Below are positions 1 to 8,050 of a stretch of DNA of 41,449 nucleotides, one piece after another. The notes under the pieces were generated by a model. That model did no database searches. It was not told where the DNA came from and worked only from the letters and a program-made list of their open reading frames with translations. This DNA is from Candidatus Avisuccinivibrio pullicola. GTDB taxonomy: Bacteria; Pseudomonadota; Gammaproteobacteria; Enterobacterales; Succinivibrionaceae. Positions within the stretch are counted from its first letter, which is position 1, and the number at the start of each line of letters is the position of its first letter. A program made the position numbers and the translations under genes. The stretch is taken from NCBI GenBank assembly GCA_018713485.1, contig DVOQ01000001.1, forward strand, positions 1 to 41,449, read 5' to 3'.

Positions 1-338
1 CCTGAAAGTCTCTGGCATTCCTGCAGCAGTTCCTGTGAATGGGTATCAGCAGCGATAAACGGGTAAAGCTTTTTAAGCTGCCGCAGACGGTAGTTAAAGG
101 AGAATTTACTGACGGGTTCAGGACGGACACACAGGGCTTCCGCCTCTTTACGTGAGAGCGCCTCGCCAAAGCACTGACGTGATTCCAGCTCATCAAGGAA
201 GTCCTCATAATCAGACTTTGTCTCAAAGAGAAGGAAATTGTGAACAAAGCGCGCACAGCCCATGGCGCGGCGGAGCCTGACCGCCGCCTTCAGAGGGGTC
301 TTCAGTCTGACCTTAAGGGTTCTGAGCATATAGGGCAT
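1..338 (-). CDS. TnpB-like (IS200/IS605 OrfB) protein, N-terminal part, cut by the window edge
   Basis: Reading the minus strand from an ATG at 338 gives 112 codons with no stop before the left edge. The protein begins MPYMLRTLKVRLK, continues with GCARFVHNFLLFE around residues 28-40, and reaches YPFIAADTHSQELLQE near residues 93-108. This order matches the N-terminal helix-turn-helix part of TnpB/OrfB proteins (short basic beta strand, 'G..RFVYN' helix, then 'L.Q.K..YP.L...D.Q.LQ'). TnpB is an RNA-guided DNA endonuclease carried by IS200/IS605-type elements; its RuvC core, zinc finger and the usual 3' omega-RNA would lie left of this window. An AGGAAG Shine-Dalgarno sits 4 bases before the ATG. 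No TnpA (Y1 transposase) is visible here. Family assignment is fairly sure; whether the gene is intact cannot be judged. Confidence 0.72.
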   Translation of the reverse strand, partial: MPYMLRTLKVRLKTPLKAAVRLRRAMGCARFVHNFLLFETKSDYEDFLDELESRQCFGEALSRKEAEALCVRPEPVSKFSFNYRLRQLKKLYPFIAADTHSQELLQECQRLS

Positions 339-938
339 GGCACTTCCTGAAAGCGGGACTGAGCTCAGGCTAACACAGTCACGGAAGAATTATCCGTCAC
401 CTGAGAAAGATTATCACTCCTAAAGCCGCTTCATCCGCGTATCTGATGCTAGCGGTTTTCGCGGCCAGTTTATATAAAACCCGGACGTGATGGGGTTCCC
501 TCCCGCCCCGTTTGCGTTTCCAGTCTTCAGGCTGCAGGAGAAACAGGTCATCAGGTCTACTGAGCAGCTCTCATCCTCCTGAGTCTTTAGGTCTGCCGCC
601 TCCGTATCTGTAAGCTGGGCTTTACTGAAGCCTTTCTGTGGCAGACGTGACTATGTACTGTGCTTCCATAGTTCTGCACTTTGTGCCCGTGAACCCGTTA
701 TCGTATGCTCCGGTAGGATTCAACTGCTTTTAAGAATTCAGGAGCGGGCCTGTTGCTCCTGACTGATGATGGCATTGTGGACAAGCACGTCAGCGACAGG
801 ACGCGTGGGCTTACTAAAAGTGAAACAGCGACCTTACACAACCTCGCACGCAAGTGTGTAGGCAGTTCATAGCTGCGGGGAAAAGGGTTAGAATAACTGA
901 GGCAGTATCTTCGCCGCTTAAAGACAGGGAGTTTTCGC
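339..938. other. Non-coding stretch with three hairpins between tnpB-like gene and AAA gene
   Basis: No credible gene is seen in these 600 bases. Three inverted repeats lie in the right half. The first is ACTATG/CATAGT at 650-655 and 667-672. The second is a perfect 8-bp stem TCAGGAGC/GCTCCTGA at 738-745 and 755-762. The third is CCT(T)ACACA/TGTGTAGG at 832-840 and 855-862 with one bulged T. The stretch could hold an end of the IS200/IS605 element whose gene begins at 338, a structured leader for the plus-strand gene at 939, or a relic. No known RNA family was recognised. Confidence 0.4.
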
Positions 939-2648
939 ATGTCGGAATTGAATCTGGATCTTCTGTTAAGTCCCATTAGCTCTCTGCCTGATTCACAGCA
1001 GTCCTTTGCCTCCATCAGAAGGCAGGGACGTATCTACGTGGATAAAACCGCTTTTGTTTACGCTCTGGCTTTCAATAATAATCCGCGCTTTTTAAGCCGG
1101 CCGCGGCGCTTTGGAAAGAGTACTCTGCTCTCTACTTTGCAGGAACTGTTTGAGCACGGGGTAAAAGGCTACGACGGGCATGACTCATATTTCAGAGATC
1201 TCGTAATTGAGCGATACTGGAAGGAGGATAAGCACTATCCGGTACTATGCCTGAGTTTTGCAGATATCAACTACGAGTGCACAACTGCCGCAGATTTTAA
1301 ACAGCGCTTTATCAGAGCACTTGACGAAAAAGCAAAGGCGCTCGGGATCGTCATTCCGGAAGATCTGCCTACCCCATCGGAGCGCTTTAAGTATCTGGTG
1401 CGTCAGTTTGAAGACGGCTCTCTGGTACTGCTCGTTGATGAGTACGATGCACCTCTGACTTACAGAATAGAGGCTCCTGAGGAAGAATATAATGCGGTGG
1501 TGCAGACTCTGCGCGGTTTTTACGGAGTGATCAAAGAGCAAGGCCATAAATTTCGCTGTGTCTTTATTACCGGAATTACTCGATATAAGGATTCGGCGCT
1601 GTTTACGGCAGGTGATGCTGTCGAGGATATTTCCCAGGATCCGCGTTTTGGAGAAATCTGCGGCTATACCCGCGCAGAAATTAAACAGAGCTTTTACCCT
1701 CAGCTATGCCTGTCTGCATCCAAGGTACTGGGTAAGACAGTGGCGGGGATTTCCCCGCAGGATGTGGAAAAGCTGCTCGATATTCTGACTGAGTGGTATG
1801 ACGGCTACTGTTTTGACAGCGCCGGAGCAACACACGTGTTTTCGACCTGGTCAGTTTTAAAATTCTTAGGCGATCCTCTGGGGAGCCTTGATAGTTACTG
1901 GTATAAGTCAGGAGGGCAGCCCAAAATTCTCCAGAGGGCTTTTTTTAGTGGAGATCTGGTACAAACTCTCTCTGAAATCGTCGATGGTAATTTAAGTGTT
2001 CCGCTTTCAGCTTTTGTTAATCCTCAGTCACTGCAGTCCATGGATCGCCGTGTTCTCTTATTTCAGACCGGCTATCTGACTTTAGCAGAGGCTTATCGGG
2101 GCCCGGGAGATACTTTTGCAGATGTGAACCGCGTAAAGCTTAAATTCCCTAACCGTGAAGCCGAAGTGTCCTTTAAACATTTACTTAGTGATTATCTTTT
2201 TTCCGCAAGCAAAGGAGGAGAGGATATCTTTAGAACCTATCAGGAGTGGTTCTTAAAGGCCCTGACTGCCAGGAATGCTGACGCGCTCATGCAGGTTTTT
2301 AACGTTGTTATTAATTCTGTGGACTGCTTCCATTTCCCGATTAAAGAGGAAAGCATGCTGGCTGCGATCCTGGGGATCTTTATGCTGTGCTGCGGGGTTG
2401 AGGTGAATGTGGGAGAACATCAGGCGCGGGGGATTGTAGATACCAGGGTCAGGTATGATAGAACCCATTTGATTTTGGAATACAAATTTGTCCGCAGAGG
2501 AGAAAAGCCCGCCACTCGGCTGCAGCAGGCAGTGCAGCAGATCTGTGATCGCAGGTACGGTGAAACCTTAAAAAACGTCAACTCCTGGAGAGTGGCTGCG
2601 GTTTATGCTGAGGAGGAGCGCAGTATTGTCCTGTGGCAGGAGATCTGA
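939..2648 (+). CDS. AAA-ATPase with C-terminal PD-(D/E)XK nuclease domain (DUF1703 type), copy A
   Basis: The 569-residue protein has the layout of the AAA-ATPase_like plus PDDEXK_9 family, abundant in gut bacteria and of unknown cellular role. The N-terminal ATPase has YVDKT near residue 33, a Walker A-like RPRRFGKST near 53-61, Walker B LVLLVDEYDAP near 163-173, the sensor-like GITRYKD, then GYTRAEI, WYDGYCFD and VFSTWSVLKF. The C-terminal end has GIVDTRV...LILEYKF followed by RRYGE, which fits the D...ExK nuclease core. The start is supported by ACAGGGAG 7 bases upstream. It is a paralogue of the gene at 33864-35609 and, more distantly, of the right-edge gene. It stands alone, next to the TnpB-like fragment. 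Defence, DNA-repair or selfish roles have been speculated for the family; none is shown here. Confidence 0.88.
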   Translation: MSELNLDLLLSPISSLPDSQQSFASIRRQGRIYVDKTAFVYALAFNNNPRFLSRPRRFGKSTLLSTLQELFEHGVKGYDGHDSYFRDLVIERYWKEDKHYPVLCLSFADINYECTTAADFKQRFIRALDEKAKALGIVIPEDLPTPSERFKYLVRQFEDGSLVLLVDEYDAPLTYRIEAPEEEYNAVVQTLRGFYGVIKEQGHKFRCVFITGITRYKDSALFTAGDAVEDISQDPRFGEICGYTRAEIKQSFYPQLCLSASKVLGKTVAGISPQDVEKLLDILTEWYDGYCFDSAGATHVFSTWSVLKFLGDPLGSLDSYWYKSGGQPKILQRAFFSGDLVQTLSEIVDGNLSVPLSAFVNPQSLQSMDRRVLLFQTGYLTLAEAYRGPGDTFADVNRVKLKFPNREAEVSFKHLLSDYLFSASKGGEDIFRTYQEWFLKALTARNADALMQVFNVVINSVDCFHFPIKEESMLAAILGIFMLCCGVEVNVGEHQARGIVDTRVRYDRTHLILEYKFVRRGEKPATRLQQAVQQICDRRYGETLKNVNSWRVAAVYAEEERSIVLWQEI

Positions 2649-2726
2649 GTTCTGAGAAAGAGCAGCCTCGCTTCACTGCAGGGAAAGTCACTGCCTTTCT
2701 CCTGCACAATTCACGGAGCGCTGAGA

Positions 2727-2754
2727 ATGAGCCGCACTATGAAGGGCGGCTCAT
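2727..2754. terminator. Inverted repeat between convergent genes, possible terminator
   Basis: ATGAGCCGC at 2727-2735 pairs with GCGGCTCAT at 2746-2754 (9 bp, 10-nt loop). It lies between the ends of the AAA gene (plus) and fliK (minus). No T-run follows on either strand, so a Rho-independent role is uncertain. Confidence 0.4.
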
Positions 2755-2762
2755 AACCTGGT

Positions 2763-4343
2763 CTAAGCGTGCTCCACGCTGACACTGTCAGCGCTGACCC
2801 CTGAACGGTGCAGGGCCGCAGAGAGACGGGGCAGCATTCTTTCGAGAAGAGCACGGGTTTCGCTCTTCTGCGCACTGACTCTTACCCCAAGGCTTTCCGA
2901 TCCGTTGACCATGCTTAAGTTGATGGTCATCTGGCCTAAATGCGCGGGGGCGAGATCGATGGTCATCTGACGGATATTGCGGGCCGCCATGGTGGCGACC
3001 ATTTCGCTTATCTCATCCACGGAGCTTTCGCCGGAGCTCAGATGGACCGCGGCGGAGGTAAGTTCCTTAAGAGCCTGGCCTGAAGACTGCTGAAACTGTC
3101 CCTGACCATGGCTGAACCGTGAAGATCCTGAGAGTGAGCTCTGTCCGCTGACGCCCAGACCGCTTAATTGCGATAGCACGCTGTTTAGCGAGGTCAGGGT
3201 GGAGGTAAGGGTGTTGCCCTGCTGCGTCAGTCCCTGCATGAAGTCGCTGAGTACCCCTGATTTAAAGCCCGTGCCGTTTAAGAAAGGATCCGTAAGAGAC
3301 GGATCGTTAACGGCCTTTTCAGAGCCCTGTAGCGGAGAAGAGGCTGCGCTGCTTAAAGCCTGCTTAAAGGATTCCTCAACGCTGACGGTCCGCGAGCGCT
3401 GTAAATTAGTGCTTTCCACGTCACCTAAAACGTTTTTTTCTGCACTCTTGCCCAGGATCGGACGCTCCTTAACGGACGGCACTGTCCCGCTTAAGGGGTT
3501 CTGCGCGGTTTCTGAGGTGGGGCCGGAGAGGGACGGGGCCGTTGCGGCGGCGGTTGAAGTGCCGTTTTTCTCGCCTCCTGTGAGATACATGGAGTTGGGA
3601 TCAGTGAATTTGGCCATAGTGGCTTCCTGCGAGGTCAAGGCACTCTGAAGATCAAGATCCTGATTGAGCAGGGCAGTATCCGTGGCACGGTTATTGAGTG
3701 CATCCTGTCCCTGCAGAGCTTTGGCATCACTTACCGTGACGCGCTGTACGTTGGTTTCTGCTGCCAGTGCGTTGAGATAACGGCGGGAGTTAAGGCTAAG
3801 CTGTTCCGTGTCCGAAACCGTTTCCACATCCGGAGCGGTAAAGTTCTGTGACTCAAAGCCGCGCGCCTCCCTGAAGTCCCGGGCCATGAAAGGATCAGGC
3901 GCGCTCCTCGGCGCGGGTATGCTCTGATCCTTAAGCCCTTGCCTGGCGCTTAGCTCTGCTCCCTGAGTGTCCATGACAAGGCTGCTGATAAAAGCGGCGG
4001 TGTCACTGTCTCTGTCTCTGCCCGTGTCTAAGGCGGGTTCCTCACCGGGGGTGAGGTCAGAGTGCTCCTGATTAATTTCCTTAACAGGCTCCCGTGTCTC
4101 ACCGGCATCATTCTTTTTATCCGTGGCGGTCCGGCTGGCAAAGTCCATGGACGTGAGACTGTGCTGCGTCACGTTCTGTGTCAGAGTCAGAGTGTAATCT
4201 AAAGCCGTGTTCAGGTTAGGCGTCAGGGAACTCAGGATATGCTTAAAGGCTCCCCGGGGATCCGGGGACTTAAGGTGCTTGCCCCTGACGGCAAGATCTG
4301 CCGTACTTCTCTCTGCGTTTACATGGCTAACTGCGTTCTGCAT
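2763..4343 (-). CDS. fliK: Flagellar hook-length control protein FliK
   Basis: A 526-residue protein whose last ~80 residues match the FliK C-terminal (Flg_hook) domain: MTIDLAPAHLGQMTINL, then LGVRVSAQKSETRALLERML, then a closing helix LSAALHRSGVSADSV. The long N-terminal part is Ser/Thr/Gln-rich and low in complexity, as usual for this secreted molecular ruler. FliK is exported through the flagellar type III apparatus and switches the secretion gate from hook to filament substrates. I use the ATG at 4343, preceded by GGGGGAGA, rather than a GTG 33 bases upstream that has no ribosome site. A sigma-54 promoter lies about 105 bases upstream. It is not in a flagellar operon; brnQ separates it from flgE. 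Confidence 0.88.
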   Translation of the reverse strand: MQNAVSHVNAERSTADLAVRGKHLKSPDPRGAFKHILSSLTPNLNTALDYTLTLTQNVTQHSLTSMDFASRTATDKKNDAGETREPVKEINQEHSDLTPGEEPALDTGRDRDSDTAAFISSLVMDTQGAELSARQGLKDQSIPAPRSAPDPFMARDFREARGFESQNFTAPDVETVSDTEQLSLNSRRYLNALAAETNVQRVTVSDAKALQGQDALNNRATDTALLNQDLDLQSALTSQEATMAKFTDPNSMYLTGGEKNGTSTAAATAPSLSGPTSETAQNPLSGTVPSVKERPILGKSAEKNVLGDVESTNLQRSRTVSVEESFKQALSSAASSPLQGSEKAVNDPSLTDPFLNGTGFKSGVLSDFMQGLTQQGNTLTSTLTSLNSVLSQLSGLGVSGQSSLSGSSRFSHGQGQFQQSSGQALKELTSAAVHLSSGESSVDEISEMVATMAARNIRQMTIDLAPAHLGQMTINLSMVNGSESLGVRVSAQKSETRALLERMLPRLSAALHRSGVSADSVSVEHA

Positions 4344-4447
4344 ATGTTCTCTCCCCCAGTTAAAGCGGGAACTCACGGATTTATAAAAACTTTTTACTAA
4401 TCTTTGCTCCCCGGGAGCGTGCAGGCCCCGGATGGCAAGGGGATTTA

Positions 4448-4464
4448 TGCACTAAGTGTGCCAG
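4448..4464 (-). promoter_or_regulatory. Sigma-54 (RpoN) promoter of fliK
   Basis: On the minus strand the sequence reads CTGGCACACTTAGTGCA. Compared with the sigma-54 consensus YTGGCACGRNNNTTGCW it keeps the -24 GG and -12 GC with the correct 10-base spacing and differs at three positions. Transcription should start near 4437. A stronger match drives flgE at 7911-7927, which makes a shared flagellar sigma-54 regulon likely. Confidence 0.68.
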
Positions 4465-4716
4465 AGCTTAAGGAAGTGTTTGCAGGAACGCAGTCTTACA
4501 GGGAGGGAAGTCCTGAGAGGCGGACTCAGAGCCATGAACGGCCTTAAGGCTGCACAGTACTTCGTGGAGCAATTGCCATGACGTGGAGGCGGTAAGGACG
4601 GGTAGCGGTGAGGAGAGGCTGGCACTCCCGTTTCGGTGTAACACATAAAAATCCAGTGACGGACAGGAGACCGAACGCCAAAGCTAGGATACCGGCATGG
4701 GGAACAATAGACAGAG

Positions 4717-4738
4717 AGGCCCCGCTGCAGCGGGGCCT
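4717..4738 (-). terminator. Rho-independent terminator of brnQ
   Basis: AGGCCCCGCTGCAGCGGGGCCT is a near-perfect GC-rich palindrome just past the brnQ stop. On the minus strand it is followed by a moderately T-rich tract (TCTGTCTATTGTT). Confidence 0.7.
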
Positions 4739-4747
4739 TGAGAGGAT

Positions 4748-6070
4748 TTAAGCCTTGACCGGGCGCAGGGCCTTGTGGATAAGGCCAATGACAAAGCCGG
4801 TGCAGGCAAAGGGAATCCAGCCTAAACCATAGGTGTGCAGAGGCACCCAGTTGCGGAAGATCTCCTCTAAACCGCCCATGGCGATCTGAGCGGTGTTAAG
4901 ACCGTTGGAGAGGGCCATGATGAAGGTGAAGCCAATCGTCCATGCGTAAACGCAGCGGCGGCTTCCAAAGAATCTGTCCAGGAAGACCAGAATGACGAGG
5001 GCTACGCACAGCGGATAAATGAACATCAGCACGGGGATGGTGGAGACGATGATGGTCTTTAAGCCAAAGAGGCCGATGAGATAGGAAATGACGGTAAAGA
5101 GTATTACCCAGGTGATGTAGCTTAACTTGCCGGTGAGATCCCTGATGTAGGAGGCGCAGCAGGAGATGAGGCCGATGCTGGTAGTCAGGCAGGCCAGGAG
5201 CACCATGGCCGAGAGGAGCATGGCACCGGCTGAGCCGAAGAGGATCTTGGCGCTTTCGGCAAGGATCGGCGCACCGGTTTCCTGCAGTCCAATAGAGGAG
5301 ACACTTTCTGCGCCGACCTTGGCGATGAAGATGTAGATGACGGCAAGCAGGGGGCCGGCGATGAAGCTGGACTTGTAAACCTGGCGGGTAACCACGGCGG
5401 GTTCCTTAAAGCCCGAACCGCGCACGGCGCGGATGACCAGTGAGGCGAACACCAGCGCCGCGATGGCATCTAAGGTGTTGTAGCCGTCGAGAATGCCCTG
5501 GATGATGGCCTTGCCCGGCGTGGCGTAGGGGGCTGCAGGAGTCTGCGGCTCACCTAAGGGGGAGATAAATGACTGAATGATGAAGATGAGCAGCGTGAGC
5601 ACAAGCGCGGGGGTCAGGAGTTTGCCGATACGGTCCACGAGCTTGGAAGGAGAGGCGGCCAGCCAGCCGGAGATGGCGAAGAAAATGGCAAGGAACACCG
5701 GCAGGGCGTATTCGGCCTGTGACTGACTGAGGAAAGGCAGAATGGCGATTTCATAGGAAACGGTGCCGGTACGCGGGACGGCAAAGCAGGGGCCAATTGC
5801 CATATAGCAGACCACGGTGTAGAACACGCCATAATAAGGGTGCGCGCGGGAGGCTACAGACTGCAGCACATCCTGACCTGAGTAGCCGATGGCCATGACG
5901 GCTAAAAGGGGCAGACCCACGCCGGTGACACAGAAGCCTAAGAGGGCCCACCAGACATTCTCGCCTGCGGCCTGGCCCATGGAGGCCGGAAAGATAAGGT
6001 TGCCCGCGCCAAAGAAGAGCGCAAAGAGCATCAGACCGATCGGGATGAAACGATTACGGTTGTTGTTCAT
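4748..6070 (-). CDS. brnQ: Branched-chain amino acid:cation symporter BrnQ
   Basis: The 440-residue membrane protein is the length of E. coli BrnQ (439). It begins RFIPIGLMLFALFFGAGNLIFP, the diagnostic LIVCS-family start, and has about 12 hydrophobic segments spread over the whole chain. It imports leucine, isoleucine and valine with Na+ (or H+) across the inner membrane. AAGGATG lies 5 bases before the ATG. It is a single-gene unit with its own terminator. The leader region holds a CTGCC-TTA-GGCAG palindrome at 6105-6117 that might be an operator. Lrp-type control would be typical but no site can be named from sequence alone. Confidence 0.93.
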   Translation of the reverse strand: MNNNRNRFIPIGLMLFALFFGAGNLIFPASMGQAAGENVWWALLGFCVTGVGLPLLAVMAIGYSGQDVLQSVASRAHPYYGVFYTVVCYMAIGPCFAVPRTGTVSYEIAILPFLSQSQAEYALPVFLAIFFAISGWLAASPSKLVDRIGKLLTPALVLTLLIFIIQSFISPLGEPQTPAAPYATPGKAIIQGILDGYNTLDAIAALVFASLVIRAVRGSGFKEPAVVTRQVYKSSFIAGPLLAVIYIFIAKVGAESVSSIGLQETGAPILAESAKILFGSAGAMLLSAMVLLACLTTSIGLISCCASYIRDLTGKLSYITWVILFTVISYLIGLFGLKTIIVSTIPVLMFIYPLCVALVILVFLDRFFGSRRCVYAWTIGFTFIMALSNGLNTAQIAMGGLEEIFRNWVPLHTYGLGWIPFACTGFVIGLIHKALRPVKA

Positions 6071-6104
6071 ACAGTCATCCTTGAGTAAAACGTGTTCTCA
6101 AATC

Positions 6105-6117
6105 CTGCCTTAGGCAG
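6105..6117. promoter_or_regulatory. Palindrome upstream of brnQ, possible operator
   Basis: CTGCC-TTA-GGCAG forms a perfect 13-base dyad 35 bases before the brnQ start codon. Position suggests an operator or leader hairpin; no regulator can be assigned. Confidence 0.3.
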
Positions 6118-6281
6118 ACGGCTTTTATGCAGGCCGCCGGTGTAACGTGACTCAGTAAGCCAAGGCCTTTAAATCGGGACATTCTACCGTGTATGCGTTA
6201 AAAGAGCGTGAAAAAGGGGCAAAAGAGGTATTTTTGCACTGCTTTGGGGCGCCGGAGAGGGGCGCCAGCGGAGGAGCGGGT

Positions 6282-6306
6282 AAAAAAATGCCGCCTTACG
6301 GCGGCC
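6282..6306 (-). terminator. Rho-independent terminator of flgE
   Basis: On the minus strand, 30 bases after the flgE stop, GCCGCC-GTAA-GGCGGC is followed by seven T residues. This is a textbook intrinsic terminator. Confidence 0.88.
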
Positions 6307-6335
6307 ATAACAGATTGCAGAAAAAGCTTTAAAAA

Positions 6336-7826
6336 CTAGCGGATATTTAAGATGGAGTCCATGACCGTGTTCTGGGTCTGCAGCGACTGGGCATTAGCCT
6401 GATAGTTTCTCTGGCCGATGATGAGATCCACTAACTGCTGCGTTAAATCCACGTTGGATTCCTCGAGGTTGGCTCCCTTGATGGAACCCGCGCCGCCGCG
6501 GTTGGCTTCTTTGGGGGTGGCGTCACCGGAGGCGATGGATTCCTTCCACTGCGTGTCACCGACCTTGGTTAATCCCTGGGGATTGGCAAAATCGGCCATG
6601 GCGATTTTGGCTAAATTCACGTAGCGGCCGTTGGAGTACTCGGCACGCAGAATACCGTCCTCGTTGACGGAGACATTGACTAAAAGACCCGTGGAGTAGC
6701 CGTTATTGGTCGGGGAAATATTCACCGTAAAGGACGAGGAGCCGTACTGCGTGGCCGTAAAATCGATGTGCATGTCCTGCTCGGGATCGATACCGCCGCC
6801 CATGGCCTGGTTTAAGGTGTAATCGGTATCGTAGTGATTGCTCACTTCGGTATCAAGGCGCGGCGAGGCGTAAACGCCCTCGTTGGCGGTATAGAGAGCG
6901 GAGGGGACCATGCCCACCATGGAGCCGTCTGAACCGAAGGTCATCTGGAAACCGTAATACACGGTACCCTCGACGCTCGAGTTCTGATCGGTGACCTCCA
7001 TGCGGATGGGGTTCTGACCGTTGGCGTTGGCAATATCCACGGGCTGACCGTCCACGTAGGCGATGACATTCCACGTCGTGGTATTGTCGTCGTTCTCGGC
7101 GGCCTTCATCATGTAATAAGTGAGGGTGTGCGCGCCGCCTAAGGAGTCGTGAATGGTCTGCGAGGTGGAGCAGGTGTAGGTGTCGGAATTCTCGGGATCG
7201 AAGGCTACCTCCCAGCTTTCACAGTTATTGACCTGGGTAGGACCGTAATTGTCCGGATCTGCATAGCCAAGCGGCGGATCTACCACGTCCGCACCGGCGG
7301 GCAGGTTGACGCCGATCCCGATGTCGGTGGACATGCGCGGCGCACCGGTGTCCTCGGGAATATGAATGGAATGCGTGGATGAAATGTCAAGGGAGACGGC
7401 GTCTCCGGCCTCATTGACGTCCCAGCCCTGGAGAAAGTCACCCTGGGCAGTCACGATATAGCCCTCGTCATTAATCTGGAAGGCACCGGCGCGGGTGTAG
7501 GTGCGATCGGAGACGTAATGGGTGCCGTCGGTGGGATTGTTCTCGTTGGAGAGCACGAAAAAGCCGTTGCCCTGAATGGCCATGTCTAGATTATTGCCGG
7601 TATCACCCGAGAGATTGCCCTGCACGAACTGCTGCGAGACGCAGGAATTCTGCACGCCCATGCCGACCACGGTCTTGTTATTGGTGAAAACCGAGGAAGC
7701 GTAGACATCGGCGAACTCGGCACGGGAGCGCTTGAAGCCGATGGTGTTGGCGTTGGCGATGTTGTTGGAGGTGACATCCAGATATTTCTGGGAATTGCGT
7801 ACACCTGAAACTGAAATACCGAACAT
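6336..7826 (-). CDS. flgE: Flagellar hook protein FlgE
   Basis: A 496-residue rod/hook-family protein. The N-terminus SVSGVRNSQKYLDVTSNNIANANTIGFKRSRAEFADVY is the conserved FlgE signature (shown here in parts: SNNIANANTIGFK, then RAEFADVY). The middle has the AIQGNGFFVL strand, and the C-terminus ends VDLIIGQRNYQANAQ followed by QTQNTVMDSIL, the helical hook-core motif. FlgE polymers form the flexible hook outside the cell. The ATG at 7826 follows GGAGT at 8 bases; an open frame continues 68 codons upstream but lacks any family similarity. A near-perfect sigma-54 promoter lies 85 bases upstream and an intrinsic terminator downstream, so flgE looks monocistronic, without its usual flgD neighbour. 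Confidence 0.94.
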   Translation of the reverse strand: MFGISVSGVRNSQKYLDVTSNNIANANTIGFKRSRAEFADVYASSVFTNNKTVVGMGVQNSCVSQQFVQGNLSGDTGNNLDMAIQGNGFFVLSNENNPTDGTHYVSDRTYTRAGAFQINDEGYIVTAQGDFLQGWDVNEAGDAVSLDISSTHSIHIPEDTGAPRMSTDIGIGVNLPAGADVVDPPLGYADPDNYGPTQVNNCESWEVAFDPENSDTYTCSTSQTIHDSLGGAHTLTYYMMKAAENDDNTTTWNVIAYVDGQPVDIANANGQNPIRMEVTDQNSSVEGTVYYGFQMTFGSDGSMVGMVPSALYTANEGVYASPRLDTEVSNHYDTDYTLNQAMGGGIDPEQDMHIDFTATQYGSSSFTVNISPTNNGYSTGLLVNVSVNEDGILRAEYSNGRYVNLAKIAMADFANPQGLTKVGDTQWKESIASGDATPKEANRGGAGSIKGANLEESNVDLTQQLVDLIIGQRNYQANAQSLQTQNTVMDSILNIR

Positions 7827-7910
7827 AAACGTTACTCCGCAATCTGATTTAAGTTGTGTTTTTTCTCTTCCTGAGCGCCTGAAGGCGTTCTTATACTTTG
7901 TCCTGTATAA

Positions 7911-7927
7911 AGCAAGGAACGTGCCAG
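7911..7927 (-). promoter_or_regulatory. Sigma-54 (RpoN) promoter of flgE
   Basis: The minus strand reads CTGGCACGTTCCTTGCT, matching the sigma-54 consensus YTGGCACGRNNNTTGCW at every position but one. Transcription should start near 7900, giving a leader of about 74 bases before the flgE start at 7826. Confidence 0.85.
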
Positions 7928-8021
7928 AAACATTAAGCTGTATAAACGTACTGAAAAATAAGAAAAAACAGGAAAATACGGGCGCGGTCAGATAGGAATG
8001 GGGGAGTAAGGTGGCAAGGCA

Positions 8022-8042
8022 GGGCGGCAAAGCTTGCCGCCC
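8022..8042 (-). terminator. Terminator hairpin of the rnf operon
   Basis: GGGCGGCAA at 8022-8030 and TTGCCGCCC at 8034-8042 form a perfect 9-bp stem with a 3-nt loop, 9 bases past the rnfE stop. The following minus-strand sequence is only weakly T-rich. Confidence 0.65.
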
Positions 8043-8050
8043 CTTAAATC

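Larger units (their letters stand above)
4344..4747. other. Gap between fliK and brnQ: fliK leader and sigma-54 promoter, otherwise empty
   Basis: Reading leftward, this stretch holds the brnQ terminator (4717-4738), about 250 bases with no recognisable feature, a sigma-54 promoter (4448-4464), and the roughly 94-base fliK leader. The leader contains a small palindrome GCTCC-CCG-GGAGC at 4406-4418. The only reading frames are short and have no ribosome site or family resemblance. Confidence 0.5.

Noticed and set aside
730..870. Plus-strand reading resembling the C-terminal tail of a TnpB protein
   Set aside because: The similarity was only an impression, the frame is short and broken by a stop, and no zinc-finger cysteines are present.
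698..1015. 105-codon minus-strand frame across the start of AAA gene A
   Set aside because: It overlaps the well-supported start of the plus-strand gene, has no family resemblance and no ribosome site.
4452..4646. 64-codon minus-strand frame between fliK and brnQ
   Set aside because: It overlaps the sigma-54 promoter, has no ribosome site and an unlikely composition.
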